From Erwinia sorbitola (GTDB lineage: Bacteria > Pseudomonadota > Gammaproteobacteria > Enterobacterales > Enterobacteriaceae): a DNA stretch of 64,000 nt. Positions 49,971 to 59,086 of this stretch are shown here, piece after piece. The position numbers and the translations under genes are program-made. The notes under the pieces were generated by a model. It was not told the DNA's origin. It ran no database searches and saw only the letters and a program-made list of their open reading frames with translations. Positions within the stretch are counted from its first letter, which is position 1; every line of letters starts with the position of its first letter. The stretch is taken from contig NZ_CP046509.1 in NCBI RefSeq assembly GCF_009738185.1, forward strand, positions 186,001 through 250,000, in the 5' to 3' direction.

Positions 49971-51470
49971 TCAAATCATCTTCAGCGCCAGCCAGTACAG
50001 CACACCGGAAAGAACAATCGAGACCGGCAGGGTGAAGACCCAGGCCAGCAGGATGTTCTTAATGGTGCGCCCCTGCACGCCGCCACCGTCAACCAGCATA
50101 GTACCGGCAACGGAGGAGGAGAGAACATGGGTGGTAGAGACCGGCATCCCGGTATAACTTGCCACGCCAATTGAGACTGCTGCCGTCATCTGTGCAGACA
50201 TCCCCTGGGCGTAAGTCATACCTTTCTTACCGATTTTCTCACCGATGGTGGTGGCAACACGACGCCAGCCAACCATCGTTCCCAGCGACAGCGCTAACGC
50301 CACCGCGACGATGATCCACACCGGGGCATACTCAACGGTACTGAGCAGGTCACCCTTCAGCTTGTTGAGGAAGCGTTTGTCGTCAGGCTGCGTTTCCGGC
50401 AGCTTGGCGGCTTTCTCTGCGGTGTCTGAGATACACATCAGGAGACGACGCAGATGGCTGCGCTGCTCCACGCTTAACGCATCGTAGCTGGACAGGTTGT
50501 TTAACAGCCCTTGTACCGTCTGGATGGCAGGCAGAGCGCGTGCAGCATCGCAGTGGAACTCATGGGGCTGTGAAGCGACCTCTTCCGGCGTTGGCAGCGC
50601 AGGCGGTGTCATCTCAATGATATGCGTCAGCGAGAGGGCATGCTGCTGGTAATATTTTTCCAGGTGGTCGACCGCATCGCGAGTGCGAGCAATGTCATAA
50701 CCGCTGGAGTTCATATTGACCACAAAGCCTGCCGGTGCCACGCCGATCAGTACCAGCATAATCAGGCCGATACCTTTCTGGCCGTCGTTCGCACCGTGCG
50801 AATAACTGACACCAATCGCTGAGACAATCAGCGCGATACGCGTCCAGAACGGTGGCTTTTTCTTGCCGTCGATCTTTTCACGTTCAGCTGGCGTCATATG
50901 AATACGCTGACGTTTTTTATTCCCACTCCAGTAACGGCGCAGAATAAACACCAGCCCGCCAGCAATGACTAAGCCGACAATCGGTGAAATAATCAGCGAC
51001 ATAAAGATACCGATCATTTTTGGAATATTCAGCGCATCCACCACCGAGGTGCCAGTCAGCAACGCGTTGGTCAGGCCGATACCAATGATGGCACCAATCA
51101 GGGTATGAGAACTGGAGGCCGGTAACCCAAAGTACCAGGTGCCGAGGTTCCAGATAATAGCGGCAAGCAGCATGGAAAAGACCATGGCAAGCCCGTGAGC
51201 CGATCCCACATTCAACAACAGATCGGTGGGTAGCAGATGGACGATAGCGTAAGCCACGCTTAAGCCGCCCAGCAGTACACCAAAGAAGTTAAACACCCCT
51301 GCCATGACAACCGCTAACTGCGAGCGCATTGCACGGGTATAGATCACGGTAGCTACCGCGTTTGCCGTATCGTGGAAGCCATTGATTGCTTCGTAGATCA
51401 AGACAAACAACAGAGCAAGAACCAGTAACAGGCCGGTATGATAATCAAGACCAGCAAACAGATGTAGCAT
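49971..51470 (-). CDS. pitA: Low-affinity metal-phosphate transporter PitA
   Basis: A 499-residue inner-membrane protein, as E. coli PitA. The two PiT signatures are ALLFVLIYEAINGFHDTANA and (second half) SVEYAPVWIIVAVALALSLG with GMSAQMTAAVSIGVASYTGM. About ten membrane segments flank a large cytoplasmic loop around residues 200-370. It takes up divalent-metal phosphate complexes with H+. The segment upstream holds three 7-bp half-sites at 11-bp steps that resemble a Pho box. Confidence 0.96.
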   Translation of the reverse strand: MLHLFAGLDYHTGLLLVLALLFVLIYEAINGFHDTANAVATVIYTRAMRSQLAVVMAGVFNFFGVLLGGLSVAYAIVHLLPTDLLLNVGSAHGLAMVFSMLLAAIIWNLGTWYFGLPASSSHTLIGAIIGIGLTNALLTGTSVVDALNIPKMIGIFMSLIISPIVGLVIAGGLVFILRRYWSGNKKRQRIHMTPAEREKIDGKKKPPFWTRIALIVSAIGVSYSHGANDGQKGIGLIMLVLIGVAPAGFVVNMNSSGYDIARTRDAVDHLEKYYQQHALSLTHIIEMTPPALPTPEEVASQPHEFHCDAARALPAIQTVQGLLNNLSSYDALSVEQRSHLRRLLMCISDTAEKAAKLPETQPDDKRFLNKLKGDLLSTVEYAPVWIIVAVALALSLGTMVGWRRVATTIGEKIGKKGMTYAQGMSAQMTAAVSIGVASYTGMPVSTTHVLSSSVAGTMLVDGGGVQGRTIKNILLAWVFTLPVSIVLSGVLYWLALKMI

Positions 51471-51560
51471 AAGCGTTACGCCATTTCATTTTGGAGGACA
51501 TGAACGCGGCGCATTATCAGCGACAAACCGCACCCGGGCAAAGGGAAATATAGACTTTTT

Positions 51561-51589
51561 TTGACATGAACGTGTCAAAGTTATGACAG
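51561..51589 (-). promoter_or_regulatory. Pho-box-like direct repeats upstream of pitA
   Basis: On the minus strand CTGTCAT, TTGACAC and ATGTCAA start exactly 11 bp apart. Only the first matches the PhoB half-site fully (the others 4-5 of 7). The same bases also form the dyad TTGACA/TGTCAA (51561-51578), so another regulator or a -35 element for yhiN is possible. Confidence 0.35.
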
Positions 51590-51719
51590 TTGATGGTGAA
51601 AGCATCAGTAAATCAAACGGTTACAAAATGTTTCGACCTGCAATTTGGTCTGAAGCTGGTATCCCTGGCGTCAACTCACTACAATCAGCGTTTTTGCAGG
51701 TCGGCGCGCGGAGTGTGAA

Positions 51720-52904
51720 GTGGAAAAGTATGACGTTATTGTAGTTGGCGCGGGCGCGGCTGGCCTGTTTTGTGCGGCCCAGGCAGGGCAGAAGGGGCGG
51801 CGCGTTCTGCTGATTGATAACGGCAAAAAAGCCGGGCGTAAAATTCTGATGTCGGGCGGCGGACGCTGCAACTTCACTAATCTCTACACCGAGCCTGCCG
51901 CCTACCTGTCGCATAATCCACATTTTTGTAAATCTGCGCTGGCGCGCTATACCCAGTGGGATTTTATTGACCTGATCAATCGTCACGGCATTGCCTGGCA
52001 TGAGAAAACCCTGGGCCAGCTGTTTTGCGATGATTCTGCCCAGCAGGTCGTTGAGCTGCTGCTGAAAGAGTGCGAAGAGGGGCAGGTGACGCTGCGCCTG
52101 CGCAGTGAAGTGGTGGCGGTAAGCCGTGATGATAGCGGCTATACCTTGCAACTGAACGGCGCAGAAGTGCAGGCAGAAAAGCTGGTGATTGCCAGCGGCG
52201 GGCTGTCGATGCCGGGGCTGGGTGCCTCACCGTTTGGCTATAAAATTGCCGAACAGTTTGGCCTGAAGGTCTTCCCGACCCGCGCCGGGCTGGTGCCGTT
52301 TACGCTGCATAAACCACTGCTGGAGCAGCTGCAAACCCTCTCTGGCGTATCGGTACCGTCGGTGCTGACCGCGGAAGATGGCACGGTATTTAAAGAGGCG
52401 CTGCTGTTTACGCATCGTGGGCTTTCAGGCCCTGCGGTGCTGCAACTTTCCAGCTACTGGCAGCCGGGTGAATTTGTAACCGTGAACCTCTCGCCAGGCC
52501 AGGATGTTGATGCTTTTATTAACCAGGAGCGCCACAGCCATCCGAATCAGAGCCTGAAAAACACGCTGGCAAAACTGCTGCCGAAACGCCTGGTCGAGTG
52601 CCTGCAACTGCTGGGGATGGTGCCCGAATGCACGCTGAAGCAGCTTAACAGCCGCCAGCAGGCCGATCTTGCCAGCGCCCTGCATCAGTGGCGCGTCCAG
52701 CCCAACGGCACCGAGGGCTACCGCACTGCCGAAGTGACGCTGGGCGGCGTTGATACCACTCAGCTTTCGTCGAAAACCATGGAAGCACGGGCTGTGCCGG
52801 GACTCTATTTTATCGGCGAAGTGGTGGATGTTACCGGCTGGCTGGGCGGTTATAACTTTCAGTGGGCGTGGAGTTCCGCCTGGGCTTGCGCGCAGGCGCT
52901 GTAA
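51720..52904 (+). CDS. yhiN: YhiN-like flavoprotein (HI0933 family)
   Basis: A 394-residue FAD-binding protein, start GTG with GGAG 7 bp before. N-terminal dinucleotide motif VIVVGAGAAGLFCAAQAGQK, the family-typical GRKILMSGGGRCNFTN, and C-terminal YFIGEVVDVTGWLGGYNFQW. The gene follows pitA divergently as in E. coli. Its role is unknown; it belongs to the BaiN/RdsA group of flavoproteins. It ends 15 bp before a convergent small regulator gene. Confidence 0.94.
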   Translation: MEKYDVIVVGAGAAGLFCAAQAGQKGRRVLLIDNGKKAGRKILMSGGGRCNFTNLYTEPAAYLSHNPHFCKSALARYTQWDFIDLINRHGIAWHEKTLGQLFCDDSAQQVVELLLKECEEGQVTLRLRSEVVAVSRDDSGYTLQLNGAEVQAEKLVIASGGLSMPGLGASPFGYKIAEQFGLKVFPTRAGLVPFTLHKPLLEQLQTLSGVSVPSVLTAEDGTVFKEALLFTHRGLSGPAVLQLSSYWQPGEFVTVNLSPGQDVDAFINQERHSHPNQSLKNTLAKLLPKRLVECLQLLGMVPECTLKQLNSRQQADLASALHQWRVQPNGTEGYRTAEVTLGGVDTTQLSSKTMEARAVPGLYFIGEVVDVTGWLGGYNFQWAWSSAWACAQAL

Positions 52905-52919
52905 TCAGACTCATCTTGC

Positions 52920-53150
52920 TTACTGTGGCGTCAGGGCAAAGTGCGGGTGGCGGCCAGCCAGGAGCAGCAGAAATTCATATTCAATCTGACTTAGCTGGCC
53001 TGGTTTGGTTGCCGCCTCTTTTGTCTGCCAGACGCGCAGACTGAGGTTAAACCGTTCGGCGGCATTCTCCTGCGAGAGGCCGGCGGCCAGGCGAAGTTCA
53101 CGCACGTTTGTCGTGACAGACACCGGGCGTTGAGATGTTTGGTTTGCCAT
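52920..53150 (-). CDS. Small XRE-type DNA-binding protein
   Basis: A 76-residue protein with one helix-turn-helix: VRELRLAAGLSQENAAERFN, LSLRVWQTKEAATKPGQLSQ, IEYEFLLLLAGRHP. The shape resembles NadS/HigA-like antitoxin regulators. AAGGAAACGCCC precedes ATG. No toxin gene is adjacent, so it is either a solitary regulator or an orphaned antitoxin. Confidence 0.8.
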   Translation of the reverse strand: MANQTSQRPVSVTTNVRELRLAAGLSQENAAERFNLSLRVWQTKEAATKPGQLSQIEYEFLLLLAGRHPHFALTPQ

Positions 53151-53602
53151 GGGCGTTTCCTTCTAATCCGGACAGGGGCCACCTGAGTGGCGAGTGTTAA
53201 ACGGATGCAGCAATCGCCTGACGCGCGACATCATGCTATCAATCTGGTTGCTGACAGGTTTCCCCGGTGTTGCCAGCGTGGTGAATCATAAAAGGTCATG
53301 CTGTTTTATATATAGCACGCTATTTAATCGTGCATTATGTTTATGAATTATATTGTGGCACTAACTACGAAAAAGAGAAGGGGGAAATTGATTAAAGATC
53401 TGCATCGACATCCAGTATAAATTTTGTCAATGGCGGTCAGAAATACGGTGAACTCGCGCTGCGCCTGTCCTGTCAGGGAGTGTTGAAAATTTAATCGTTT
53501 GTTCCTTTCGCATTGACAGGACATTCCTCCAGCTTAGTGTTCCTTATTTAGCGCGCTGAAATAGCGCCTGAAGGGCTTAAAACCCTTTTATGGCTGTGCC
53601 GC
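53151..53602. other. AT-rich gap with inverted repeats, no gene seen
   Basis: No convincing ORF or tRNA. TGTCCTGTCA (53466-53475) and TGACAGGACA (53514-53523) are perfect 10-bp arms 38 bp apart. GCACG/CGTGC (53315-53319, 53329-53333) forms a smaller dyad, and GCGCT-gaaat-AGCGC lies just before the tetR stop and may help end its transcript. Base composition is low in GC relative to neighbours. Confidence 0.6.
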
Positions 53603-54184
53603 TCAGGTCGCTTTAAGAATGAACTTCAGTATGCCGTCCAGCGTCGGCAGCTGTGTCTCCAGATCAAATTCGGGGTTGATCGCTTTGCGTGAGATCAGCC
53701 CGTCAATCAGGGCATAGATTGCAATGGTCGCGCTTTCTGCCTCCAGCTGGCGGTCAAACTCGCCTTTCTCTATTCCATCCTGAATGATGGTTTTAATGCC
53801 ATTACGCATCAGCAGATCGGTAGCCATAAAAGTGGCTTTCACCTCATCATTGCGCGCCGCTTCGGCAATGATTTCTACCCATAAGCGGTGATCAGCCGGA
53901 TAACCGACGTCATTGATGCAGGATTTCACCAGCTGACAGATACGTTCAAAAGGCGAGCCGCTATACGGCTGGCTGTAGTTCAGCAGGGCGGTATTTTTCT
54001 CTTCTTCAACAATTGCAGAGATAAGGGCTGATTTGCCTTTAAACCAGGTGTACATCGCGCCCTGACTCACTTCCGCCTGGCGGGCAATATCACCAATACT
54101 GGCACCGTTAAAGCCTTTTTCAGAAAAGCATTTTGCGGCAGCGTTAATCAGCCGATGCCAGGTGCTGCTTTTGTCTGTACTCAT
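53603..54184 (-). CDS. TetR-family repressor of the amine module
   Basis: A 193-residue TetR protein: AAAKCFSEKGFNGASIGDIA, RQAEVSQGAMYTWFKGKSAL, ISAIVEEEKNTALLNY, with a TetR_C domain of the YfiR/BetI-like length. I chose ATG 54184 because a palindromic operator (54200-54211) lies just upstream; a longer frame from 54214 would include it. It is divergent from the arginase-like gene, with a second, perfect 18-bp operator near that gene. It probably represses both. Confidence 0.86.
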   Translation of the reverse strand: MSTDKSSTWHRLINAAAKCFSEKGFNGASIGDIARQAEVSQGAMYTWFKGKSALISAIVEEEKNTALLNYSQPYSGSPFERICQLVKSCINDVGYPADHRLWVEIIAEAARNDEVKATFMATDLLMRNGIKTIIQDGIEKGEFDRQLEAESATIAIYALIDGLISRKAINPEFDLETQLPTLDGILKFILKAT

Positions 54185-54199
54185 CGTATTCTCATCATA

Positions 54200-54211
54200 T
54201 GAACGTTCATT
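54200..54211. promoter_or_regulatory. TetR operator 1
   Basis: ATGAACGTTCAT, a 12-bp perfect dyad extended on one side by TCA, 16 bp before the tetR start. It shares the TGAACGTTCA core with operator 2. Confidence 0.8.
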
Positions 54212-54310
54212 CACTACGGTATCTGAAGGCCCTGATGTTGTACAGGCGATGGCGGGGATGCCTTCTGTCAGCTGGCGCTATAGACAGGCAGCAGCAACCA
54301 GGGTAGGTTG

Positions 54311-54328
54311 TGAATGAACGTTCATTCA
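54311..54328. promoter_or_regulatory. TetR operator 2
   Basis: TGAATGAACGTTCATTCA, a perfect 18-bp palindrome 44 bp before the arginase-like start. Same core as operator 1. Two sites in one divergent promoter region is typical of TetR control of itself and a target. Confidence 0.85.
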
Positions 54329-54371
54329 TTTTGGATGAGATGATGACCATGTTGACGGAGGAAGGGTCTAA

Positions 54372-55241
54372 ATGAGTAAGCTGAAAACAATCCGGCTGGT
54401 GATGCCGCAGTGGCAGGGCGGAAATAACCCGGCCTATCACTTTGGCGCGCAACTGCTTGCCTGGCTTGCGCCTGCGGCCAACTGTCCCGTGATCTCTATT
54501 CCTGTCACGCCCCCTGAGAATAATCCTCTGAGCGATGAAGGTGGCATCGTCGGGCGACGGCAGGTTATCGCCCAGCTTAAGCGTGCGCAGAGTGCAATTC
54601 AGCTGCACAGCCCGGATAAAATCGCGGTGTTAGGCGGAGACTGTCTGGTCGACCTCGCCCCGTTCGCTTATCTGGCGGGAAAATATCAACAGGGCCTGGG
54701 TATTCTCTGGATCGATGCGCACCCTGATGTGATGACGCCCGCTGAGTTCAGCCACTCTCATGCGCATGTGCTGGGCGCATTAATGGGCCATGGCGATGCT
54801 GAGTTAACCGCTGCCGTGACGCGACCAATATCAGGCGGTAAAGTGATGATTGCCGGTCTGAACGATCCGACGGCTTATGAGACCGATTTTATTCAGCAGC
54901 ACGCGATTAATACCTGTTCGCCGGATGAGATTAAAGCGGGCAGTCGCCCGGTTCTTGACTGGATTGAAAATGAAAAAATCACTCATCTGGCGGTACATTT
55001 CGACCTGGATGTGCTGAACTTCAGAAAATTCAGGTCGGTACTGTTCGCGAATCCGGATAGCGATGAAAAGACCTTTGATGGTATCGGAAAAGGAACGCTG
55101 GAAATTGACGACGTGATTAGCCTGATCAACCAGGTGAATAACGTCTCCACAATCGTCGGGCTGGGCATTGCGGAACATCTCCCCTGGGATGCCATTAATA
55201 TGAAAAGAATGCTGGCAAGTCTGCCATTAATCAGTGACTGA
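54372..55241 (+). CDS. Arginase/agmatinase-superfamily protein
   Basis: A 289-residue ureohydrolase-fold protein. Metal-site motifs: VLGGDCLVDLAPF (residues 87-99), WIDAHPDV (D115, H117, D119), SHSHAH (127-132) and VHFDLDVLNF (D211, D213). The first motif is normally GGDH; here the His ligand is Cys (C91), and the last lacks the usual DP after DxD. The change may alter metal use or activity, though a GGDC subfamily seems to exist. It is under apparent TetR control and next to an amino-acid permease. Arginase, agmatinase or formimidoglutamase activity cannot be separated by eye. Confidence 0.82.
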   Translation: MSKLKTIRLVMPQWQGGNNPAYHFGAQLLAWLAPAANCPVISIPVTPPENNPLSDEGGIVGRRQVIAQLKRAQSAIQLHSPDKIAVLGGDCLVDLAPFAYLAGKYQQGLGILWIDAHPDVMTPAEFSHSHAHVLGALMGHGDAELTAAVTRPISGGKVMIAGLNDPTAYETDFIQQHAINTCSPDEIKAGSRPVLDWIENEKITHLAVHFDLDVLNFRKFRSVLFANPDSDEKTFDGIGKGTLEIDDVISLINQVNNVSTIVGLGIAEHLPWDAINMKRMLASLPLISD

Positions 55242-55294
55242 TTGTTTGGTTCAGCAGGCACATCCTGAGTGATGTGCCCATCCACCACCGGGCT

Positions 55295-56686
55295 TTACGC
55301 CGCCGCCCGCGCTCCGCGCTTCACCGACATCGCATAGCCCGCCGCAGAACAGACGGCGATAAACCACGGGATCAGCTGCACCAGCTTTGAGTCGCTGCCG
55401 CTAAGAAGTTGCAGGTTATTGATCACCAGAATGATGGTGACTGACATTGCCGACAGCGCGAGCAGCGGTGCCCAGAACACCTGCCATGCGCTGTTATGGT
55501 GATTATCTTTCCGGCGGAAAAACATGATCACCGCCGCCGAAACTCCAACTTGTAACACCAGAATCGACAGGGTGGCGATGGCTGAACCAAAGGCGAAGAT
55601 CTGTGCCATCGGGTCGAGATCGATGCTGCCCATACCGACCAGCAGCATCAGGAGCAGTACGCTGTGAACATGGCTGGCTTTATGTGGTGTACCGTTGGTC
55701 GGATGTGTGGCACACAGCTCTTTCCAGATCAGGCCGTCACGGCTGATGCTGAAAATATAGCGTGAAATATTGTTATGAAACGCCATCGCGGCCGCAAACA
55801 GGCTGGTGATCAGCAGCACCGACATCGTATCCACCGCCCACTGACCGACGTACTGGCGGGTGATATCAAAGACAAAGTTGCCGGGGTCTTTACGCGCAAT
55901 TTCTACCAGCTTATCGATGTCGTATGCCTGCACCAGCGACCAGCTGGTAAAGCAGAAGAAGGCGGTGATAATCAGCAAAGCACAGACGGTGGCGCGCGGT
56001 ACGGTTTTATGCGGATCGCGGCACTCTTCCGCGTAAATAGCAGTCGATTCAAAGCCGATAAATGAAGCGATGGAGAACATAAAGGCGATGCCGAGGTTCC
56101 CCTGCATAAATACCGATGGCTCAAACGAACTGATATTCAGATCGCCGGATTTTTTGACTAGCAGCATCACATCGGTCAGCAGCACAATAGCGACTTCTGC
56201 CAGCATCAGCACCCCCAGCAGCTTTCCGCCGACCTCCACGCGTCGGATGCCGAGCACCCAGGCGAGCACCACACACAGCATACTCAATGCCCACCAGGGG
56301 ATATGCACGCCGAGATGCTGTTCAATAAACAGCTGGCTGAAGAAGCCGAGCATCGCCACCACTGCCGTCTGGACGGAGAAATAGGCAATTAAGGCCAGCA
56401 CTGAGGCGGAGGCTCCCCAGTTTTCGCCCAGTCCTTTTGAGATGTAGGTATAGAATGCGCCTGCATCGCTGACGTGGCGGCTCATGGCGATATAGCCCAC
56501 CGAGAACAGCATCAGAATGGCACAGGCCATAATATAGATAACGGGAATACCGCCGCCGTTACCGGTGAACATCGCCACCGGCAACCCGCCGACCACGCCG
56601 GTGAGAGGCGATGCAGCAGCCACCACAAAGAAGACCAGAGAAAATAAGCCCAGGGTATTTTTTCTTAAACCGGTAGAGTTGCTCAT
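55295..56686 (-). CDS. APC-family amino acid/amine permease
   Basis: A 463-residue, 12-helix APC transporter. N-terminal NTLGLFSLVFFVVAAASPLT and GGIPVIYIMACAILMLFSVG, the substrate/Na region SIASFIGFESTAIYAEECRD, and FAAAMAFHNNISRYIFSISR are typical of bacterial amino-acid/polyamine APC members. ATG 56686 follows AAGGCGCTGGCG. Convergent with the arginase-like gene; co-directional with the araC gene, which starts 1 kb upstream. It probably imports an amine or amino acid used by the oxidase module. Confidence 0.87.
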   Translation of the reverse strand: MSNSTGLRKNTLGLFSLVFFVVAAASPLTGVVGGLPVAMFTGNGGGIPVIYIMACAILMLFSVGYIAMSRHVSDAGAFYTYISKGLGENWGASASVLALIAYFSVQTAVVAMLGFFSQLFIEQHLGVHIPWWALSMLCVVLAWVLGIRRVEVGGKLLGVLMLAEVAIVLLTDVMLLVKKSGDLNISSFEPSVFMQGNLGIAFMFSIASFIGFESTAIYAEECRDPHKTVPRATVCALLIITAFFCFTSWSLVQAYDIDKLVEIARKDPGNFVFDITRQYVGQWAVDTMSVLLITSLFAAAMAFHNNISRYIFSISRDGLIWKELCATHPTNGTPHKASHVHSVLLLMLLVGMGSIDLDPMAQIFAFGSAIATLSILVLQVGVSAAVIMFFRRKDNHHNSAWQVFWAPLLALSAMSVTIILVINNLQLLSGSDSKLVQLIPWFIAVCSAAGYAMSVKRGARAAA

Positions 56687-56868
56687 CGCCAGCGCCTTAG
56701 TTGACAGTGAAATTGTGCTCTGGAAGAGGGTCTTCCGAGTCCAGGTACTGACTGGCATCATTTATCAGCAGCGGCGGGTACGGATAGTAAAAATCGGACA
56801 GTACGAAGGTGCAACAGATGCACTGTTTTAGTGCTACCTGGCGCTAACCATGCGCTAACTTTTGCTTA

Positions 56869-57702
56869 TCAATGATAACGAATGCGGTCGTTCCACGCGG
56901 CGAGCAGGGTACGGCGCTGATAGTCGAGCGGGGTGGTGCTGATCAGCTTTTTAAACTCGCGCAGAAAATGCGACTGGTCGCTGAAGCCGAGGTCGAGCGC
57001 CATATCGGAAAATGAGATCTGTCCCTGCTGATGCAGGCTGTGCAGCGCCGCCTGGCAGCGCATAATACGGCCGAAAGCCTTGGGTGACATCCCGGTGTCC
57101 TGGCGAAACTGGCGCTGAATCGTGCGGCAGGTATAGCCGGTTAACGTCTCCAGCTGCTCTACGCGAATATTGCCTTTCTGTTGCAGGATGGTGTGGATAA
57201 TCGTCGCGGTCACCGCCGACGTCTTGCGCATCAGACGTGGAATAAAGTGGCGATTAAACAGCGCTATCTGCTGTGAAAACAGCGGCGTATGCAGAATCTG
57301 TTCGCAGGCCTGACGTGCATCCGGCACCACATCGAAAAAGTTAAACTCGCGATCCGTCAGCTCCTCTGCCATCACATCAAGAAAGTCCGGAATAACTCCC
57401 GGCGCAAAGCGCACACCAAAATAACGGTGGTTACGGTTGAGTGCTGCGCTGCGCGCTTCCAGGGTGGTGCCGCACACTCTGGCCACCGGCTGTGCGGCAT
57501 CGCAGTCAAAAACAATATCAACGCAGCCGTCCGGCACTGCCAGCGTCAGGTTCGCCGACTCCGACACTTCAAAACTGTAAAAATGAGAAATCGCCGGGTG
57601 GCTGCTGGCCATCAGTGAGTAGTGAGTTGCGGCACTGAGAACAAACCAGGGCTGCTGCGGCTGAATATCGACCGGCGGACGGAAAACGGTGAAATTTGAC
57701 AT
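56869..57702 (-). CDS. AraC-family regulator
   Basis: A 277-residue AraC/XylS-type protein. N-terminal DUF6597-like sensor (VDIQPQQPWFVLSAATHYSL, VPDGCVDIVFDCD, RYFGVRFAPGVIPDFLDV), then two helix-turn-helices: NIRVEQLETLTGYTCRTIQR and SFSDMALDLGFSDQSHFLRE. ATG 57702 has CAGGAGCCGCCC before it. It is divergent from the ornithine-cyclodeaminase-like gene 180 bp away, its probable target. Confidence 0.88.
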   Translation of the reverse strand: MSNFTVFRPPVDIQPQQPWFVLSAATHYSLMASSHPAISHFYSFEVSESANLTLAVPDGCVDIVFDCDAAQPVARVCGTTLEARSAALNRNHRYFGVRFAPGVIPDFLDVMAEELTDREFNFFDVVPDARQACEQILHTPLFSQQIALFNRHFIPRLMRKTSAVTATIIHTILQQKGNIRVEQLETLTGYTCRTIQRQFRQDTGMSPKAFGRIMRCQAALHSLHQQGQISFSDMALDLGFSDQSHFLREFKKLISTTPLDYQRRTLLAAWNDRIRYH

Positions 57703-57881
57703 GGGCGGCTCCTGCAACGGGGATGACCAACCCTCGTTGCAATTCGGGTGCCATATCCCGTTGTCCCATTCAGCATCATGTCGCAAAAGTTCAATACAGC
57801 CCGCCAGGCCCCCCGCTATTTTCAACCTGAAGCGCAACGTTGATTGCAACGTCACTCACTTATCTAAATGGGGTAACCGGC

Positions 57882-59021
57882 ATGTCTGACGCAACTAAAA
57901 TTGATTTTATCTATCTTTCGGAACAGGACATGATTCGTGCCGGGGTAACGGATATGCCCGCCTGTGTGGATACGATGGAGGAGATGTTTGGCCTGCTGTA
58001 TCAGGGCGACTACCGCATGGCGGGATCGAATAATGATTCACACGGTGCGATGGTCACCTTCCCGGAAAACTCGCCGTTCCCGGCGATGCCTAAACCAACC
58101 GCCGATCGTCGTTTAATGGCGATGCCTGCCTACCTGGGCGGCAGTTTCTGTACGGCCGGGGTGAAGTGGTACGGCTCAAATATTGCCAACCGCCAGAAAG
58201 GACTGCCGCGTTCAATTCTGATGTTTACGCTGAATGATGCCGATACCGGAGCGCCGCTGGCGCATATGTCGGCCAACCTGCTCTCTGCTTACCGTACCGG
58301 TGCCGTTCCTGGCGTAGGCGCCCGCCATCTGGCGCGTAAAGATTCTAAAGTGATTGGCCTGCTGGGGCCGGGCGTAATGGGTAAAACCGCCGTCGCGGCG
58401 TTTATTGCCGTCTGTCCGCAGATCGACACCATCAAAATCAAAGGGCGCGGACAGCACAGCCTGGATACTTTTATCTCCTGGGTGACCGTCACCTTCCCGC
58501 AGATCGCCACCATTGAAGTGGTCGACAGCCTCGAAGCGGTGGTAAGGGGTTCCGATATCGTCACTTATTGCAGCTCCGGCGAGGTGGGCGATCCGTCGAC
58601 CTATCCGCTGGTCAAACGCGAATGGGTCAAGGCCGGTGCATTCCTGGCGATGCCCGCGCTATGCAATATCGATGAGGGTATGGAGCAGCCGGACGTACGC
58701 AAAGTGCTCGACAACACCGGCCTGTATCACGCCTGGTACGAAGAGGTGCCAAAGCCCGCACATCACACCATTCCGGTGATTGGCGTGCGCTTTATGGATA
58801 TGGTCGCCGAAGGAAAACTGACTCACGCGCAGCTGGAAGATATCGGCCAAATCATCGCCGGGGATGCGCCCGGCCGTCAGAGTGACGATGAGATCATCAT
58901 TATGTCGGTGGGTGGGATGCCGGTGGAGGATGTGGCGTGGGGCACGGTGGTTTACCGCAATGCGCTGGCACGCGGTATCGGCGTGAAACTGAATCTGTGG
59001 GAAACCCCCGTTCTCTCTTAA
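57882..59021 (+). CDS. Ornithine cyclodeaminase/mu-crystallin family protein
   Basis: A 379-residue NAD(P)-dependent protein. The substrate domain has MAMPAYLGGSFCTAGVKWYG and NDADTGAPLAHMSANLLSAY; the Rossmann part is IGLLGPGVMGKTAVAAF. The Lys of GVKWYG and the Asp of the TDADTG-like loop match the OCD family, which makes or reduces cyclic imines (ornithine to proline, or ketimine reduction). RefSeq names some members tyramine oxidase subunit B, as I recall. GGGG precedes ATG 57882. First of three co-directional genes: OCD-like, Rid-like, FAD oxidase. Confidence 0.84.
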   Translation: MSDATKIDFIYLSEQDMIRAGVTDMPACVDTMEEMFGLLYQGDYRMAGSNNDSHGAMVTFPENSPFPAMPKPTADRRLMAMPAYLGGSFCTAGVKWYGSNIANRQKGLPRSILMFTLNDADTGAPLAHMSANLLSAYRTGAVPGVGARHLARKDSKVIGLLGPGVMGKTAVAAFIAVCPQIDTIKIKGRGQHSLDTFISWVTVTFPQIATIEVVDSLEAVVRGSDIVTYCSSGEVGDPSTYPLVKREWVKAGAFLAMPALCNIDEGMEQPDVRKVLDNTGLYHAWYEEVPKPAHHTIPVIGVRFMDMVAEGKLTHAQLEDIGQIIAGDAPGRQSDDEIIIMSVGGMPVEDVAWGTVVYRNALARGIGVKLNLWETPVLS

Positions 59022-59086
59022 TCCTCGTTATTTTTGCCGCCTTGTGCCAATGCCAGTGATTGAGAGATCAATAAAAGGAGAGAGAT

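Noticed and set aside
53160..53260. Possible tRNA in the gap after yhiN
   Set aside because: No T-loop (GGTTCGA-type) or acceptor pairing could be found.
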